From JBJXHC01 sp046160825 (GTDB taxonomy: Bacteria > Bacteroidota > Ignavibacteria > UBA10030 > UBA6906), in contig JBJXHC010000009.1 of assembly GCA_046160825.1 (NCBI GenBank), forward strand, positions 46,160 to 110,159: a DNA stretch of 64,000 nucleotides. The letters run 5' to 3'. The translations under genes were made by a program, and so were the position numbers. The stretch's first letter is position 1; each line of letters starts with the position of its first letter. The notes under the pieces are model-generated. The model was not told where the DNA came from. It was given only the letters and a program-made list of their open reading frames with translations, and made no database searches. Positions 23,478-33,214 of this stretch are shown here, one piece after another.

Positions 23478-24128
23478 TTATTTCTTCGCCCTAAGATGGG
23501 TTGCTAGTTCTGTGAACGCTTTATCGGCGTACAAATGAAGACGTCCCACTGCACCTTCAGCGTTACGGACTTGCTTTTCGAACTCGATGGTACCGAATCG
23601 CACAACATAGTACGTGATGCTTCGCTGGGCATCATAATAATGAATCACTCTTTTTGCCACACCAAGGTCTAAGTTTGAAAGGCCTATTGACGTCTGTTGT
23701 TCGAATTCCTCCTTATCCATTCGCCAATAACGATAGTTTATTTTTGACGAGTCCTCCAGGTTTTGTTTTGAAAACACCTTTACGAGATCGTCAATATGAG
23801 ATCTAAAGAAATCGGTAAGGTTGGTGCGTGCAGAAATCTCCGCCTGACTGCGTTCAGACAGAGTATCCGAAAAGTGGAGTGCGGTTCCTACGCCCAAAAA
23901 TGCCGGCCTTCCCCAATCATTCAAGTACAACCCGGTTCCACCGTTAATCGCTTCCCGTATGTTCTTCTGGGTGAGAGTAGTGTCGTATTCACTAATGTAA
24001 TTCCAGGTGGGTAGTTCAAATTCCTCAATACCCAAATCTCTTACTACCCTCCCCGAATACGAGCCACGGCAGCTGAGCATAGCCGCGACGGTCCAAGTAG
24101 TTAGAAGAAGTAAAAGAATTTTTGACAT
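23478..24128 (-). CDS. Hypothetical lipoprotein
   Basis: 216 residues. N-terminal signal with lipobox AMLSC (Cys20), then a mixed, mostly soluble domain with no recognisable motif. The C-terminal third is rich in beta-like segments (RVIHYYDAQRSITYYVVRFGTIEFEKQV). It is probably attached to the periplasmic or outer-membrane face. The upstream 211-bp gap to the next gene contains a perfect 12-bp palindrome CCCTAATTAGGG at 24217-24228 but no gene. Function unknown. Confidence 0.7.
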   Translation of the reverse strand: MSKILLLLLTTWTVAAMLSCRGSYSGRVVRDLGIEEFELPTWNYISEYDTTLTQKNIREAINGGTGLYLNDWGRPAFLGVGTALHFSDTLSERSQAEISARTNLTDFFRSHIDDLVKVFSKQNLEDSSKINYRYWRMDKEEFEQQTSIGLSNLDLGVAKRVIHYYDAQRSITYYVVRFGTIEFEKQVRNAEGAVGRLHLYADKAFTELATHLRAKK

Positions 24129-24339
24129 ATAGCCTCCTTATGATTATCAAACCATGCAGATCGAACGTGACCGAACAAGAAAGTCGTCAAGCAAGGCGAG
24201 CCTTAAGGATCGAACACCCTAATTAGGGAGGGTCTCTCCTGAGTTGAAACGGGCGGTGAAAGAGTGGTATCGTTCAGGTTTGACTACGGATAACTGAGGG
24301 GTTGGAAAATGCTGTCGCTGTTTAACCGACCCCCAATTA

Positions 24340-24999
24340 TTACTCCCGCTCGTTTAGAACCTTGTCTTTGAAGGAGAGCATCCTCTCGCGAGCTCCTTCA
24401 TCGAAAACAATCTTACCAACAAGCTCCATTGGATAACCGTTACGAATGACTCTAGCCGGAAAGGTAACTGTCTCGATTAGCTTCGCATGAGCGAGCACCT
24501 CCATATCTTCTCTTCTGATCGAATAGGCAGAGGTTGACACGAAATTGGGGTAATATTTCTTGGTAGATGTGGCACCAACGTAGATGGTTTGAGAGGTGGT
24601 TTTGTCGTCGTAAGATATTAGTGGATGCTTCAACAAAACATTATTGCCTTCGTCAGTCCTAATGGTGAAGTCTGCTAGATAGAATTCGATGTAGGGTTCT
24701 TCCCCTCGGCTGACACTAATCTCACAATTATACCACGCGCTGTCAGATATTGACAGGCGTACAAAACGCAACTCTGCCGAACTAGCAAAAGGACTCCCAT
24801 CGGTGTCTCTATATTGGAAGTCGAAAGATACAATTTGCATTTCGGCTCTCTCGCGGCCATCTTCATCACTTTGTCGCCAGACATAGGGGGTTGATGTCCA
24901 ACAGCCTTCAAGAATGATCGCACAGAAGGCTATATATCGTATCGGGGATCCGGCCTCAACGAACATTCTCACGAACTTGGCAAATGGGGTCTTCTTCAT
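24340..24999 (-). CDS. Hypothetical exported protein, possible lipoprotein
   Basis: 219 residues. An N-terminal hydrophobic segment (IRYIAFCAIILEGC) ends in a Cys that could be lipidated, although Glu at -2 is atypical for a lipobox. The remainder alternates strands (EMQIVSFDFQYRD, YIEFYLADFTIRTDEG, TSQTIYVGATSTKKYY) and suggests an immunoglobulin-like or beta-sandwich domain. No family recognised. It may form a unit with the lipoprotein gene downstream on the same strand. Confidence 0.65.
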   Translation of the reverse strand: MKKTPFAKFVRMFVEAGSPIRYIAFCAIILEGCWTSTPYVWRQSDEDGRERAEMQIVSFDFQYRDTDGSPFASSAELRFVRLSISDSAWYNCEISVSRGEEPYIEFYLADFTIRTDEGNNVLLKHPLISYDDKTTSQTIYVGATSTKKYYPNFVSTSAYSIRREDMEVLAHAKLIETVTFPARVIRNGYPMELVGKIVFDEGARERMLSFKDKVLNERE

Positions 25000-25485
25000 T
25001 AGATTTTCTCCGATTGTCCTTCAATGTATTCTTGAAATGGAAATATGATCCCCATGGTGTGCGGTTTTGCGACCATAACCTAAAGGCAAAAACGTGGGAC
25101 TTGTTGTCAATTGGCCTACCAGAGATTCTCAAAAGTGGGCTTGCATGTCATGAGTGTTTATACACGCTATAGCGTCGCTTGTAGGAACAATAAGATACTC
25201 TGAACCATTGCATGATACTCGACATCAAAACCACTGGGCTAAACACTGCTGTCAAAATCGTGTTTTCTTGTCCCGATCCCATTGGTGTTCATGGTGTCCT
25301 CCACTGGATGGGCGGAATGGTGAGCGACCAATCTGTTTTAACATATACCCACACTTCCCCCTCCGTGCAGAAAAGTCATGCAAAAAAAACTTGGGGTGGG
25401 GTGGGTGGTTCTGAATTGCATAAATATGCGTAGAAACGACCCGGAGAGGCGTCATTTGCGGATTGGGTGGATGGGCTTGTAAAAT
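25000..25485. repeat. Gene-free gap with dispersed intergenic repeat, copy 2
   Basis: 486 bp with no convincing gene. Short open frames around 25150-25450 have no ribosome site and read through the repeat. The repeat copy occupies 25347-25446 and matches 23291-23400, with about 38 of 43 identities in the ACCCACAC...GCAAAAAAAA core. On the minus strand the core ends in a T8 run followed downstream by a gene, so it could be part of a leader or terminator. Confidence 0.65.
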
Positions 25486-26916
25486 CTACGGCAGGGGTTT
25501 GAAGCTTTTTGCTACTTCGACGTATCGCTTGTTCATCGTCGGCGTGTTCACAAACTTATCCCCGTCCCAATACAGGACGCCGCGGAGTAGTTCTTTCCAA
25601 TACGCGTCGTTGAGGGGTTTTGAAAGTTTCCCCTCTGATCGGTATTTATTGTGCAAGACGGTGAACTCGTTACTGTCTTCGACGCGATTACACTTCAAAT
25701 TAGGGTCAAAGTAGTAAACCAAGGAAGGGCGTTCTTTCCCGAGTGTCTCAATCGTGCTAAGCCGTATGAGATCGGACTCAACACTCAGTCCATTCCCTTC
25801 GGTGTTCCCTGTTGTTGAGAATGCACTCAAGTCAGATTTAGGCAACAAGATATAGTATTTTTCACCTCCCTTGGATACGCCCACCGGTGTATGGCTCGGT
25901 GGGGCGGGCGAGTGACCTGAAATGTGACGAGGGTCCAAAATAATCAATGGGGCATAATGGAATCCATTGTTCGCTCCTGTGATGAGGATTTCCTTCACAC
26001 CGTTGTTGTCGATGTCAACGACTCTTGGGGGTCCAAGAACGCCGCTATTCCAATACTCGGAGAGAAGGGCCCCGGTTTTGCCATCAAGTTTGATGATGAC
26101 ATTGGGATACAACGGAGTGTTTGCGGCGACTGCGATAACTTCAGTACTGCCATTACTGTCAAAATCGTCCACAAGCAGATACCGGGGGAAAAAGGCATCT
26201 TCAATGGTCTCGTTCCCAAATGTCATTTTTCTGCTGAGTTTGTACGACCACTTCGTTGATTTATCAGCATTATAGCAAATGACAGACTTTGATGAGTCCC
26301 ATGTATTCATCCCTCCAAATGCTGCAACAACTTCATTCTTCCTGTCTCCATCGACGTCGGTAACAACAAGATACTTATGAAAATCGAGAGCCCGCGCCTC
26401 CAGATAATCCGCGTCAAATCCTTGCCCCACGTGCTTCCTCCACAACTCCTGTCCCTGACTATTTAACACGACGAGAAACTCCTCCTTCGCCCGCGCAAAC
26501 AAAGGGTTGGTATCGGTAATTGGGGCGACATTGGGCGATGGGCCAAACATATTCATGAAGCCCAAAATCGCCGCTCCGAAGCATGCAACGAATCCTGCAG
26601 ATGCAACAATTGGCCTTCGGACGACGAAGAGGAAGAAGCGCGCCGGCAAGGTTAGCTTCCGTTCACCTTGAAGGCCGGTTCCGTAAACTTGCTCCGCTTC
26701 CAACGCCACAGCTTGTACAGTCAGAGCCTGCGAAGCTGCTCTTGCGCGCTCCTCCTGAACCTCTGTTACCTCTGCGTAGTACTGACGGATCTCATCGTAG
26801 AGCAGCGAACATGCCGCGCATTCCTTGATGTGTCCCACAATCTCCTCGCGCCGATTTTCCATCCCTTCTGAATCGAGGACGTACAGCTCGAGTGTTTTTT
26901 CGTCAATATGCTTCAT
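25486..26916 (-). CDS. Zinc-finger anti-sigma factor fused to FG-GAP/VCBS-like periplasmic domain
   Basis: 476 residues from the ATG at 26916; an upstream TTG at 26928 is less likely. Residues 1-60 hold an anti-sigma zinc-binding motif HxxxCxxC (GHIKECAACSLLYDEI). A transmembrane segment follows at about residues 100-125 (IVASAGFVACFGAAILGFM). The periplasmic part carries calcium-type repeats VVTDVDGDRKNEVVAAFGG, LVDDFDSNGSTEVIAVA and VVDIDNNGVKEILITGA, like FG-GAP blades. This layout suggests a membrane anti-sigma factor whose outer beta-propeller senses a ligand. The next gene upstream encodes a sigma-like protein. Confidence 0.82.
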   Translation of the reverse strand: MKHIDEKTLELYVLDSEGMENRREEIVGHIKECAACSLLYDEIRQYYAEVTEVQEERARAASQALTVQAVALEAEQVYGTGLQGERKLTLPARFFLFVVRRPIVASAGFVACFGAAILGFMNMFGPSPNVAPITDTNPLFARAKEEFLVVLNSQGQELWRKHVGQGFDADYLEARALDFHKYLVVTDVDGDRKNEVVAAFGGMNTWDSSKSVICYNADKSTKWSYKLSRKMTFGNETIEDAFFPRYLLVDDFDSNGSTEVIAVAANTPLYPNVIIKLDGKTGALLSEYWNSGVLGPPRVVDIDNNGVKEILITGANNGFHYAPLIILDPRHISGHSPAPPSHTPVGVSKGGEKYYILLPKSDLSAFSTTGNTEGNGLSVESDLIRLSTIETLGKERPSLVYYFDPNLKCNRVEDSNEFTVLHNKYRSEGKLSKPLNDAYWKELLRGVLYWDGDKFVNTPTMNKRYVEVAKSFKPLP

Positions 26917-26963
26917 GTCAGCTTCCAAATGTATATACCTGCATCCTGCACCTCGTGCAGAGA

Positions 26964-28055
26964 CTACGCGCGTAGTTCATTGTCCAGACCCTTCAGACGC
27001 TCTTTTGTCATTCGTACCATATACTCCAATATGGACTTGTGCCGCGTTGTATATTCTTCGATTGTCAGCCCGCCCAGATGGTCGCTCAGAGTTTGCATAA
27101 ACGTCTCGTCAGAGTACTGTCCGGGCTGCACATGGTGATCAAAAATAGTTTTGAGTGTGGCAGCATATGCGTCGAATTCGCCCTCGGTACATTTCCCGTG
27201 CTCAACATAAGTCTTGTGGGCCTTTGTGGAAACTTCCTTCAACACCCGCCTCACCAATTGGGCGAGTTGTGCCTGCGCCATACCACTCTCGACCTCATCA
27301 GCCGATACGTTATCATTCGATTCATGCAAGGTAATGATTTTTCTGAAGATCAAGGCCAGCGGAATGAACGGCACAATCCGCCTGCAGTGTTCCTGGTTCA
27401 TGACAATGACGTGCAGTTTGCGCAGAAGTTCCGGCACGTTGTCGCTCGGTCTGCAGACTAGCCAGAGCTCACGTTCGAGCATGTCATCGGGCACCTCCGG
27501 CCTGTCCAGCAACGGATCTCCCTCGCATGGCATGAGGAACTTGTCATTAAATCGTGTGGTGAGATAAAAGAGGCGTGTACGCCGGAGGCCAAGCTTTATG
27601 TTGCGGAGAACGTCGGCGAGTACCGGATCGGCATCTGTAAGCAGGCGGATGATCTCCTTGCCGATTTTTCCAGCGACGAGCACACGCAATGATTGTTGCA
27701 ATTCCGCATCCGTGGCAGCGTCCATGTCCGGATGCCAGCGATGAAAGAAGGTGATAAGATGATGAAACTGCTTGTCGTGCTTTCGGGCAAAGAGGCCGCC
27801 GAGTGCATCCTGGATGATGTCGCGCTCGGAGAGTTGCATTGCGTGCAGTTTCAGTCTGCCGTTTGCGACTCTTTTCCTGATAATGGGCGCAGCCAGACTG
27901 TAACACAACTCTGCAAAGTCACGGAGTTGGGTTGATGTATAACTCCCCGACAGGACTGCAAGAAGTTGCTCCTTGTCCAGGTGTGGCATGAGCGATGATG
28001 GATGTTGTTGGTGGCAGGTCGCATTCAATGTATCGAATGCGGCAAACAAGGTCAA
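26964..28055 (-). CDS. Putative divergent sigma-70-like factor
   Basis: 363 residues at most; the start is uncertain (TTG 28055 or ATG 27989, the latter beginning MPHLDKEQLL). The N-terminal part resembles sigma region 2 (FAELCYSLAAPIIRKRV, LSERDIIQDALGGLFAR). The last 45 residues resemble region 4 (LGGLTIEEYTTRHKSILEYMVRMTKERLKGL). A long middle section is unmatched. Its position 47 bp upstream of an anti-sigma-type gene on the same strand supports the assignment. The similarity is weak, so an unrelated regulator remains possible. Confidence 0.5.
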   Translation of the reverse strand: MTLFAAFDTLNATCHQQHPSSLMPHLDKEQLLAVLSGSYTSTQLRDFAELCYSLAAPIIRKRVANGRLKLHAMQLSERDIIQDALGGLFARKHDKQFHHLITFFHRWHPDMDAATDAELQQSLRVLVAGKIGKEIIRLLTDADPVLADVLRNIKLGLRRTRLFYLTTRFNDKFLMPCEGDPLLDRPEVPDDMLERELWLVCRPSDNVPELLRKLHVIVMNQEHCRRIVPFIPLALIFRKIITLHESNDNVSADEVESGMAQAQLAQLVRRVLKEVSTKAHKTYVEHGKCTEGEFDAYAATLKTIFDHHVQPGQYSDETFMQTLSDHLGGLTIEEYTTRHKSILEYMVRMTKERLKGLDNELRA

Positions 28056-28104
28056 CGAGCAGAAAGGGAAATGTCGAAAAGAACTTTTGCGCCCAGGAAG
28101 CTGC

Positions 28105-29391
28105 TTATCGAACCACCAGTGTCAGGGATTGGAAAGTGGTGTTGGAGAGCGGGTGGTTATACGGGGCAGTATACTCGGCCCGATCGTACGCAATATCCAA
28201 ATGATCTCTGATGAATGCGCCAACTTCGCCTGCAAGAGTTTCCGGACTCAACGCTTCGATCATCTTGAACACGCCGCTGCTATGGATTCCGATGCCACTG
28301 GTGGAGAAATGCCGGTTGCCGAAATTCGGCGATTCAGCAAATGAGCCGCCGCGTATGTACACGATTTCAGCAAGGTTGAATTGCCACCCCTTATGCAGGT
28401 TTACTCTTTCGTCGGCTGAGAGTTCACCCCGAATGACATGCTTGAAGAATGCGATGTCGCCCAAACCGGATTGATACTCCGAAGTCCCATCAGCATTGCG
28501 CACAACCAAAAGATCCTCGGCTTCTCGTGCGAGAGAAAATGTCAGCAGCCTCCAATCCTGATTGCCGGCTATTGTTGCGATCCCGGCTTCCACACTCAAT
28601 CCAATAGTGACGTTGCGAGGGAGCGGGTCGGCCTGGTTGGAGTAATAGACAATCCCTTTGTTGCTATGATTCCTATGCGCGTAGCCCGCAGAGATATTTG
28701 CCAGAGGAAAAATGTTCGGCGCAATTGCCATACGCTCATCGTTTATCTTTCCGAGAATATCCATGACAGGTACATCAAGCAACAAACCGAAGTCGGTCAC
28801 CGACACCTCGGCCTTGCCTGGTCCCATTGCTTGCCCAGTCCCAACGGGGGAAAGGGACGAGACAACATTGTTGAAGCTCATCCCCAGACCAAGCCGCACA
28901 TAGTAGTCGATACCGACACCGATGGAGACAGCTTCGGCCTTCTCGAACGCGCTAAATGTTCCTATCGGATCAGGTCCGCTTGAACTGGTGATTACGAACT
29001 CCCCGAGGTTCAGATCGACTCTTGAATAACCCACGGCGATGCCGATGGGGAAAGGGAGATCAATGCTCTCACTGATGTCATATCCTGCGCTCATTGCCCA
29101 TACACTATATGTGAGATCGCTCTGTTGAAACTGAGGGAGCCACTGCCTATCACCAACATAAGAAGATGCCGCGAAGTAATTCCCAAGACTAAATACACCC
29201 AGTTGGGCGGGATTTGCTATGTTTGCGATGGGGTTGTCGGAAATGACTGCAGTCCCGACGTTTCCCCATCCGTTTGTTTCAGGTGAGGGATGGATCAGGA
29301 GAAATGGCACAGCCGATTCTCCCTGAGCGAGACTGAGTGAATTGCAGATTAGATGGAAGGTAAAGGTTACGGCAAACGAAGTTGGTTTCAT
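28105..29391 (-). CDS. PorV/PorQ-like outer-membrane beta-barrel protein
   Basis: 428 residues. Signal peptide ending near LSLAQG. Then FLLIHPSPETNGWGNVGTAVISDNPIANIANPAQLG, the conserved opening of PorV/PorQ-type barrels of Bacteroidota (the family containing the T9SS shuttle protein PorV). The remainder alternates amphipathic strands and ends LTLVVR with a C-terminal aromatic-poor strand. It may assist T9SS export, which fits the sorting domains seen elsewhere in the window. It could equally be a structural paralog with another substrate. Confidence 0.72.
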   Translation of the reverse strand: MKPTSFAVTFTFHLICNSLSLAQGESAVPFLLIHPSPETNGWGNVGTAVISDNPIANIANPAQLGVFSLGNYFAASSYVGDRQWLPQFQQSDLTYSVWAMSAGYDISESIDLPFPIGIAVGYSRVDLNLGEFVITSSSGPDPIGTFSAFEKAEAVSIGVGIDYYVRLGLGMSFNNVVSSLSPVGTGQAMGPGKAEVSVTDFGLLLDVPVMDILGKINDERMAIAPNIFPLANISAGYAHRNHSNKGIVYYSNQADPLPRNVTIGLSVEAGIATIAGNQDWRLLTFSLAREAEDLLVVRNADGTSEYQSGLGDIAFFKHVIRGELSADERVNLHKGWQFNLAEIVYIRGGSFAESPNFGNRHFSTSGIGIHSSGVFKMIEALSPETLAGEVGAFIRDHLDIAYDRAEYTAPYNHPLSNTTFQSLTLVVR

Positions 29392-29476
29392 GGCTCCGTC
29401 CGATTATTGTAGAATATGAATTCTCGGAGAATGGCAGGATTGCTATTGGACAAGATACGAGCAGGCAATGAAACTG

Positions 29477-30760
29477 TCAAGCAGTTTTTTGTTTCCGCGC
29501 AAGAATTTTCTGGAGGCGTTCTGTGTGAACCCTGTCAAGTTTGAAGCGGATCGTGATACTTTCGTCCTCATAGCTTGTCTCAAGGATTTCAGCCAAATCG
29601 TGCAGTTGGGAGATGATTTGATGGTCGCTCTGGCTGAACGTCATGGTATGCTCGGTAATGTTTGCGTCGAGAACCTCGATGAGCCGGACTTTCAGAGCGT
29701 CGATGTTGATGCCGCGTGACGCGGAAATGAACACGGAATTTGGATAGCGTGCAGCGAGCGGCTGGACGATGCTGCGATCTGCGATCCGGTCTATTTTATT
29801 GAAGACGATGATTGTTGGTTTTCCCTGTGCTTCAAGGTCTTCCAGCGTTTCATTGACGACGGCAATTTGTTCCTCGAAGAGTTGATGACTGACGTCCACC
29901 ACGTGCAACAGGATGTCCGCCTCTATCACCTCATCCAATGTACTCTTGAACGACGCGACGAGATGGTGCGGCAATTTGCGGATGAATCCGACGGTGTCGG
30001 ACAGGAGAATGTTGTGGCCGGACGAAATCTCCACCTTGCGCACCGTGGAATCGAGTGTGGCGAAAAGCCGGTCTTCAATAAACACATCTGCACCGGAGAA
30101 GAGCTTGAGCATGGTGGACTTGCCGGCATTGGTATAGCCGACGAGTGCGACGCGCGGAAATTTGTCCCGTCCCTTGCGCTGCACTTCTCGCTCTGTGCTG
30201 ATGCGATCCAATTTTGTTTTCAGATGGGTCACACGCGCCCGTATTGCCCGGCGATCTGTTTCGATCTGGGTTTCGCCCGGTCCCTTTGTGCCAATGCCGC
30301 CAAATTGTTTCGAAAGATGCGTCCACTGACGTGTAAGGCGGGGAAGCATGTATTGCAACTGTGCAAGCTCCACCTGCGTCTTGGCTTCACTCGACCGTGC
30401 GCGGGATGCAAAGATATCGAGGATAATGCCGCTCCGGTCCATGATTTTGCATTTGATGATACGTTCCAGATTTCTGACCTGTACGGGAGAAAGATCGTCA
30501 TCGAAAATAGCGAGATCAATCTTCTTCTCTTCCACAAGCCAGGCCAGTTCTTCCGCTTTGCCGCTGCCGATGAAGAATGCAGAATCGATGTTCTGTCGCT
30601 CCTGGATGAGCCGGCATTCCACAATGGCTCCGGCGGATTCGGCGAGTAATGCAAGTTCATCGAGGTATTCTTCCACTGCGCCTTTACGGGCGCTCCCCGT
30701 CACCACACCGACGAGCACCGCTCGCTCCTGTCGGGATGTTTCCACTGTGTGCATCGTCAT
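29477..30760 (-). CDS. hflX: GTPase HflX
   Basis: 427 residues with an N-terminal HflX domain (IFDDDLSPVQVRNLERII, DRSGIILDIFASRARSSEAK), a GGIGTKGPGETQIETDRR loop, and a GTPase domain: G1 GYTNAGKST, G3 LSDTVGFIRKLPHHL, G4 FNKID. HflX binds the 50S subunit and rescues or splits stalled ribosomes. Its ATG overlaps the stop of the upstream BatA/VWA gene by 4 bases. The 85-bp gap to the next gene downstream shows nothing. Confidence 0.95.
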   Translation of the reverse strand: MTMHTVETSRQERAVLVGVVTGSARKGAVEEYLDELALLAESAGAIVECRLIQERQNIDSAFFIGSGKAEELAWLVEEKKIDLAIFDDDLSPVQVRNLERIIKCKIMDRSGIILDIFASRARSSEAKTQVELAQLQYMLPRLTRQWTHLSKQFGGIGTKGPGETQIETDRRAIRARVTHLKTKLDRISTEREVQRKGRDKFPRVALVGYTNAGKSTMLKLFSGADVFIEDRLFATLDSTVRKVEISSGHNILLSDTVGFIRKLPHHLVASFKSTLDEVIEADILLHVVDVSHQLFEEQIAVVNETLEDLEAQGKPTIIVFNKIDRIADRSIVQPLAARYPNSVFISASRGINIDALKVRLIEVLDANITEHTMTFSQSDHQIISQLHDLAEILETSYEDESITIRFKLDRVHTERLQKILARKQKTA

Positions 30761-32928
30761 GCGATGTTTCTTTCCTTTGTTTCCCGTCCGAGGATCATCT
30801 CTGCGAGGGCACAGAGCAACGCGACGATCAAAAAGTGTTTCCAGAGCTCCACGCCGAAGCGTGACTCCTGAACAATGGTATCAATTTCCTGCGTCGCGGT
30901 AAGTCGCTGTACCTGCTGTTCATTAACTCCGACACGCACCCAGAATTGGCGAAGCTCGTCATTACTGATCCTCCGCAGGTCCGATTCACCCGGATTGATG
31001 TTGACAGGAATTGCTTGTAGTGCATTGTGTGAATTCATCGTAGTGCCGATTGACTTGTGGAGTTCATAGATTCCCGTCTCTGTTGCAAAGGGAGCTGTGA
31101 ATGATGCCACACCCGAAGCCGATACCACCTCGGGAACTACTTTCTCCTCAATCCCGCCGGGGGATCGGAGAGTGTACACGCCGCTCTCCTGCCCGGCTGG
31201 TATTCTTGCCGTCAACTTCAAGCGGTCACCCACCAGAAAACTCGGTGGCAGTTGGTTCTGGGCAGCAAGGTACAATATTGAGCGATGCAGAAGAGGAACG
31301 AAGAGTCCCTTCAAGGGAAAGTCAGACCACGTCAGTCCGGCCTCGACGGAGAATAGCAGCAACCGCCCTGCGCCAATCGGATATTCGGTGAGGAAACTCG
31401 CACCGTTGGAGAGTGTAATGATGGATTGACCGTTCTGACCAAGTTGAGGGAAGATGGACCGGTACACTCGCGGTGATTCCAGAACGGGGGCTTGCTGGTT
31501 CTTACTCAATGGTTGTTCAAACAATCCAACAAAGAGGGGATGCGCCAGATCGACTTTGGAGAATGACACAAAACTTGATTGGTCAAGTGTGGCTGGTGCC
31601 GCAGCGATACGAGGAACGCGCACCTGGGTCAGAAACGTTGAATTGTAATTCTCGATATCCGAGGAACTGCCGGGAAACAGCATCACGCCGCCGCCGGACT
31701 TGATAAATCCCGCAAGACGTTCGGCTTCGGTGGCGGAAAAATCCCTGACGCCGCATAGAATTATGGCATCGAACCGTGCTATATCAGTGGAGGAGAACTG
31801 GGATTCAGAAATGCTCAGTGTGCGGAATGCACGGAGCCCTGATGTATCACGATCAAGTGTGAGAGCAAGATACGGCAATCGCACGTCGTTCTGCGTCGGC
31901 CCGACGAACAGCACGGCGAGATCCGATGGGACCTGGATCACGAATGAGCGCGTGTTGTCGATCTCAAGAGCGTCATCTTCGATTTGTACTTTACCCGGCA
32001 CAACGCCCCGGCGTTTTGGAATAACAGAAGCGGACACCGTTGATGTCCCGCCTGCCGGTACATCAACGGTCTGTTGGACGACGCGCACGCCATCCAGATA
32101 CACACTCATTGATCCGTTGACGATTCCCGTGGCACCGAAATTCCGCACAACCATCTGAAGCCCGACCGGCTTGTTCGGACTGATGATACGAGACGTAACC
32201 GTTACATGAGTAACGGCGGTGTTGTATTGTACAGGTGATTCGATGTCAGCGACGAATATCCGCGCCCGATCAGAGAACAAGCGAAGCGTATCGTTCTCGT
32301 CAGCGGGAATACTGAACGCCGTTGCCTGTGCGTCCGTCAGAAGATAGACCTCCTGATTGAAGTTGTTGGACTCTGCAAGCAATCGTGCTGCAACGGCAAG
32401 CGCGTCCCGGTACGGTGTGGAAATCTGGGCAGGTTGGATGTCTGCAAGCGCAGTCTTCAGAACGTCGGCAGTGTGGCCAGCCGTGAACGTTTCGGTCCGT
32501 CCCACTTCCGAAGCGCGTACAAGATATGCTTCGTCTCCTTCGCGCATCATCGCGGCAATGCGTGCTGCTGCGTCGCGTGCCTGGGTGAATAACACACCGC
32601 GTTCATTTCGTACCTGCATGCTCGGCGAATCATCCAACAGGATCACGCTTGTCGTCTTTGCGTGTGTCCCGATGGTCCCGGCAAGCGACCCCTGCAACGC
32701 GGGACGAGAGAATGCCAGCACCAGAGCGATGATCAACAGCGTGCGCAACGCCAGCAACAGCCATTGCTTGATCTTGACGCGTCGCATCTTCGTCTTCTGC
32801 AACTCCTTCAGGAATTGCAGTGAACTAAACTCGATGGTCTTAAGCTTGCGTAGATTGAGAAGGTGGATGATGATGGGAATCGCCGCCGCTGCCAGCCCTA
32901 CAAGAAGAAGTGGATTAAGAAACGTCAT
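30757..32928 (-). CDS. BatA-like membrane protein with VWA domain
   Basis: 723 residues from ATG 32928. An upstream extension to 33057 is unlike the family. The N-terminus MTFLNPLLLVGLAAAAIPIIIHLLNLRKLK is the typical BatA (aerotolerance) start with two membrane helices and a second at LLLALRTLLIIALVLAFSRPAL. A von Willebrand A domain begins SVILLDDSPSMQVR (MIDAS DxSxS variant). A long extracytoplasmic region follows, then a C-terminal helix near HFLIVALLCALAEMILGRE. A further glutamine-amidotransferase-like segment (DAIILCGVRDF) is present. Role unknown; relatives cluster with MoxR. Confidence 0.85.
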   Translation of the reverse strand: MTFLNPLLLVGLAAAAIPIIIHLLNLRKLKTIEFSSLQFLKELQKTKMRRVKIKQWLLLALRTLLIIALVLAFSRPALQGSLAGTIGTHAKTTSVILLDDSPSMQVRNERGVLFTQARDAAARIAAMMREGDEAYLVRASEVGRTETFTAGHTADVLKTALADIQPAQISTPYRDALAVAARLLAESNNFNQEVYLLTDAQATAFSIPADENDTLRLFSDRARIFVADIESPVQYNTAVTHVTVTSRIISPNKPVGLQMVVRNFGATGIVNGSMSVYLDGVRVVQQTVDVPAGGTSTVSASVIPKRRGVVPGKVQIEDDALEIDNTRSFVIQVPSDLAVLFVGPTQNDVRLPYLALTLDRDTSGLRAFRTLSISESQFSSTDIARFDAIILCGVRDFSATEAERLAGFIKSGGGVMLFPGSSSDIENYNSTFLTQVRVPRIAAAPATLDQSSFVSFSKVDLAHPLFVGLFEQPLSKNQQAPVLESPRVYRSIFPQLGQNGQSIITLSNGASFLTEYPIGAGRLLLFSVEAGLTWSDFPLKGLFVPLLHRSILYLAAQNQLPPSFLVGDRLKLTARIPAGQESGVYTLRSPGGIEEKVVPEVVSASGVASFTAPFATETGIYELHKSIGTTMNSHNALQAIPVNINPGESDLRRISNDELRQFWVRVGVNEQQVQRLTATQEIDTIVQESRFGVELWKHFLIVALLCALAEMILGRETKERNIA

Positions 32929-33214
32929 GAACCTCGCACAAACGGAAAAAGAGTACGGACAATTTTGGGGACAATTGGTGATGTTGCAGTTGGAATTTTC
33001 CCCGTGGAATATGAACAAAAAAGAGGGGTGAAATGCAATCAACCGCACGGTTATCACTCGTTGCCCGCCAGTATTCTGTCCCCCGATTGATGCATACTAC
33101 CGACTTCGGAGCCTTGCCCCTCACGCCCGCTTTTGCTACCTTCATCTGGCGGTAAAAGCGGCTGTATCTTCCTTCCACCAAACTTCCGACATCTCCAAAT
33201 CAGCACGAGGGCAC

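Noticed and set aside
25212..25433. Short open frame of 73 residues in the gap
   Set aside because: No ribosome site, low-complexity reading through the dispersed repeat, and no family resemblance.
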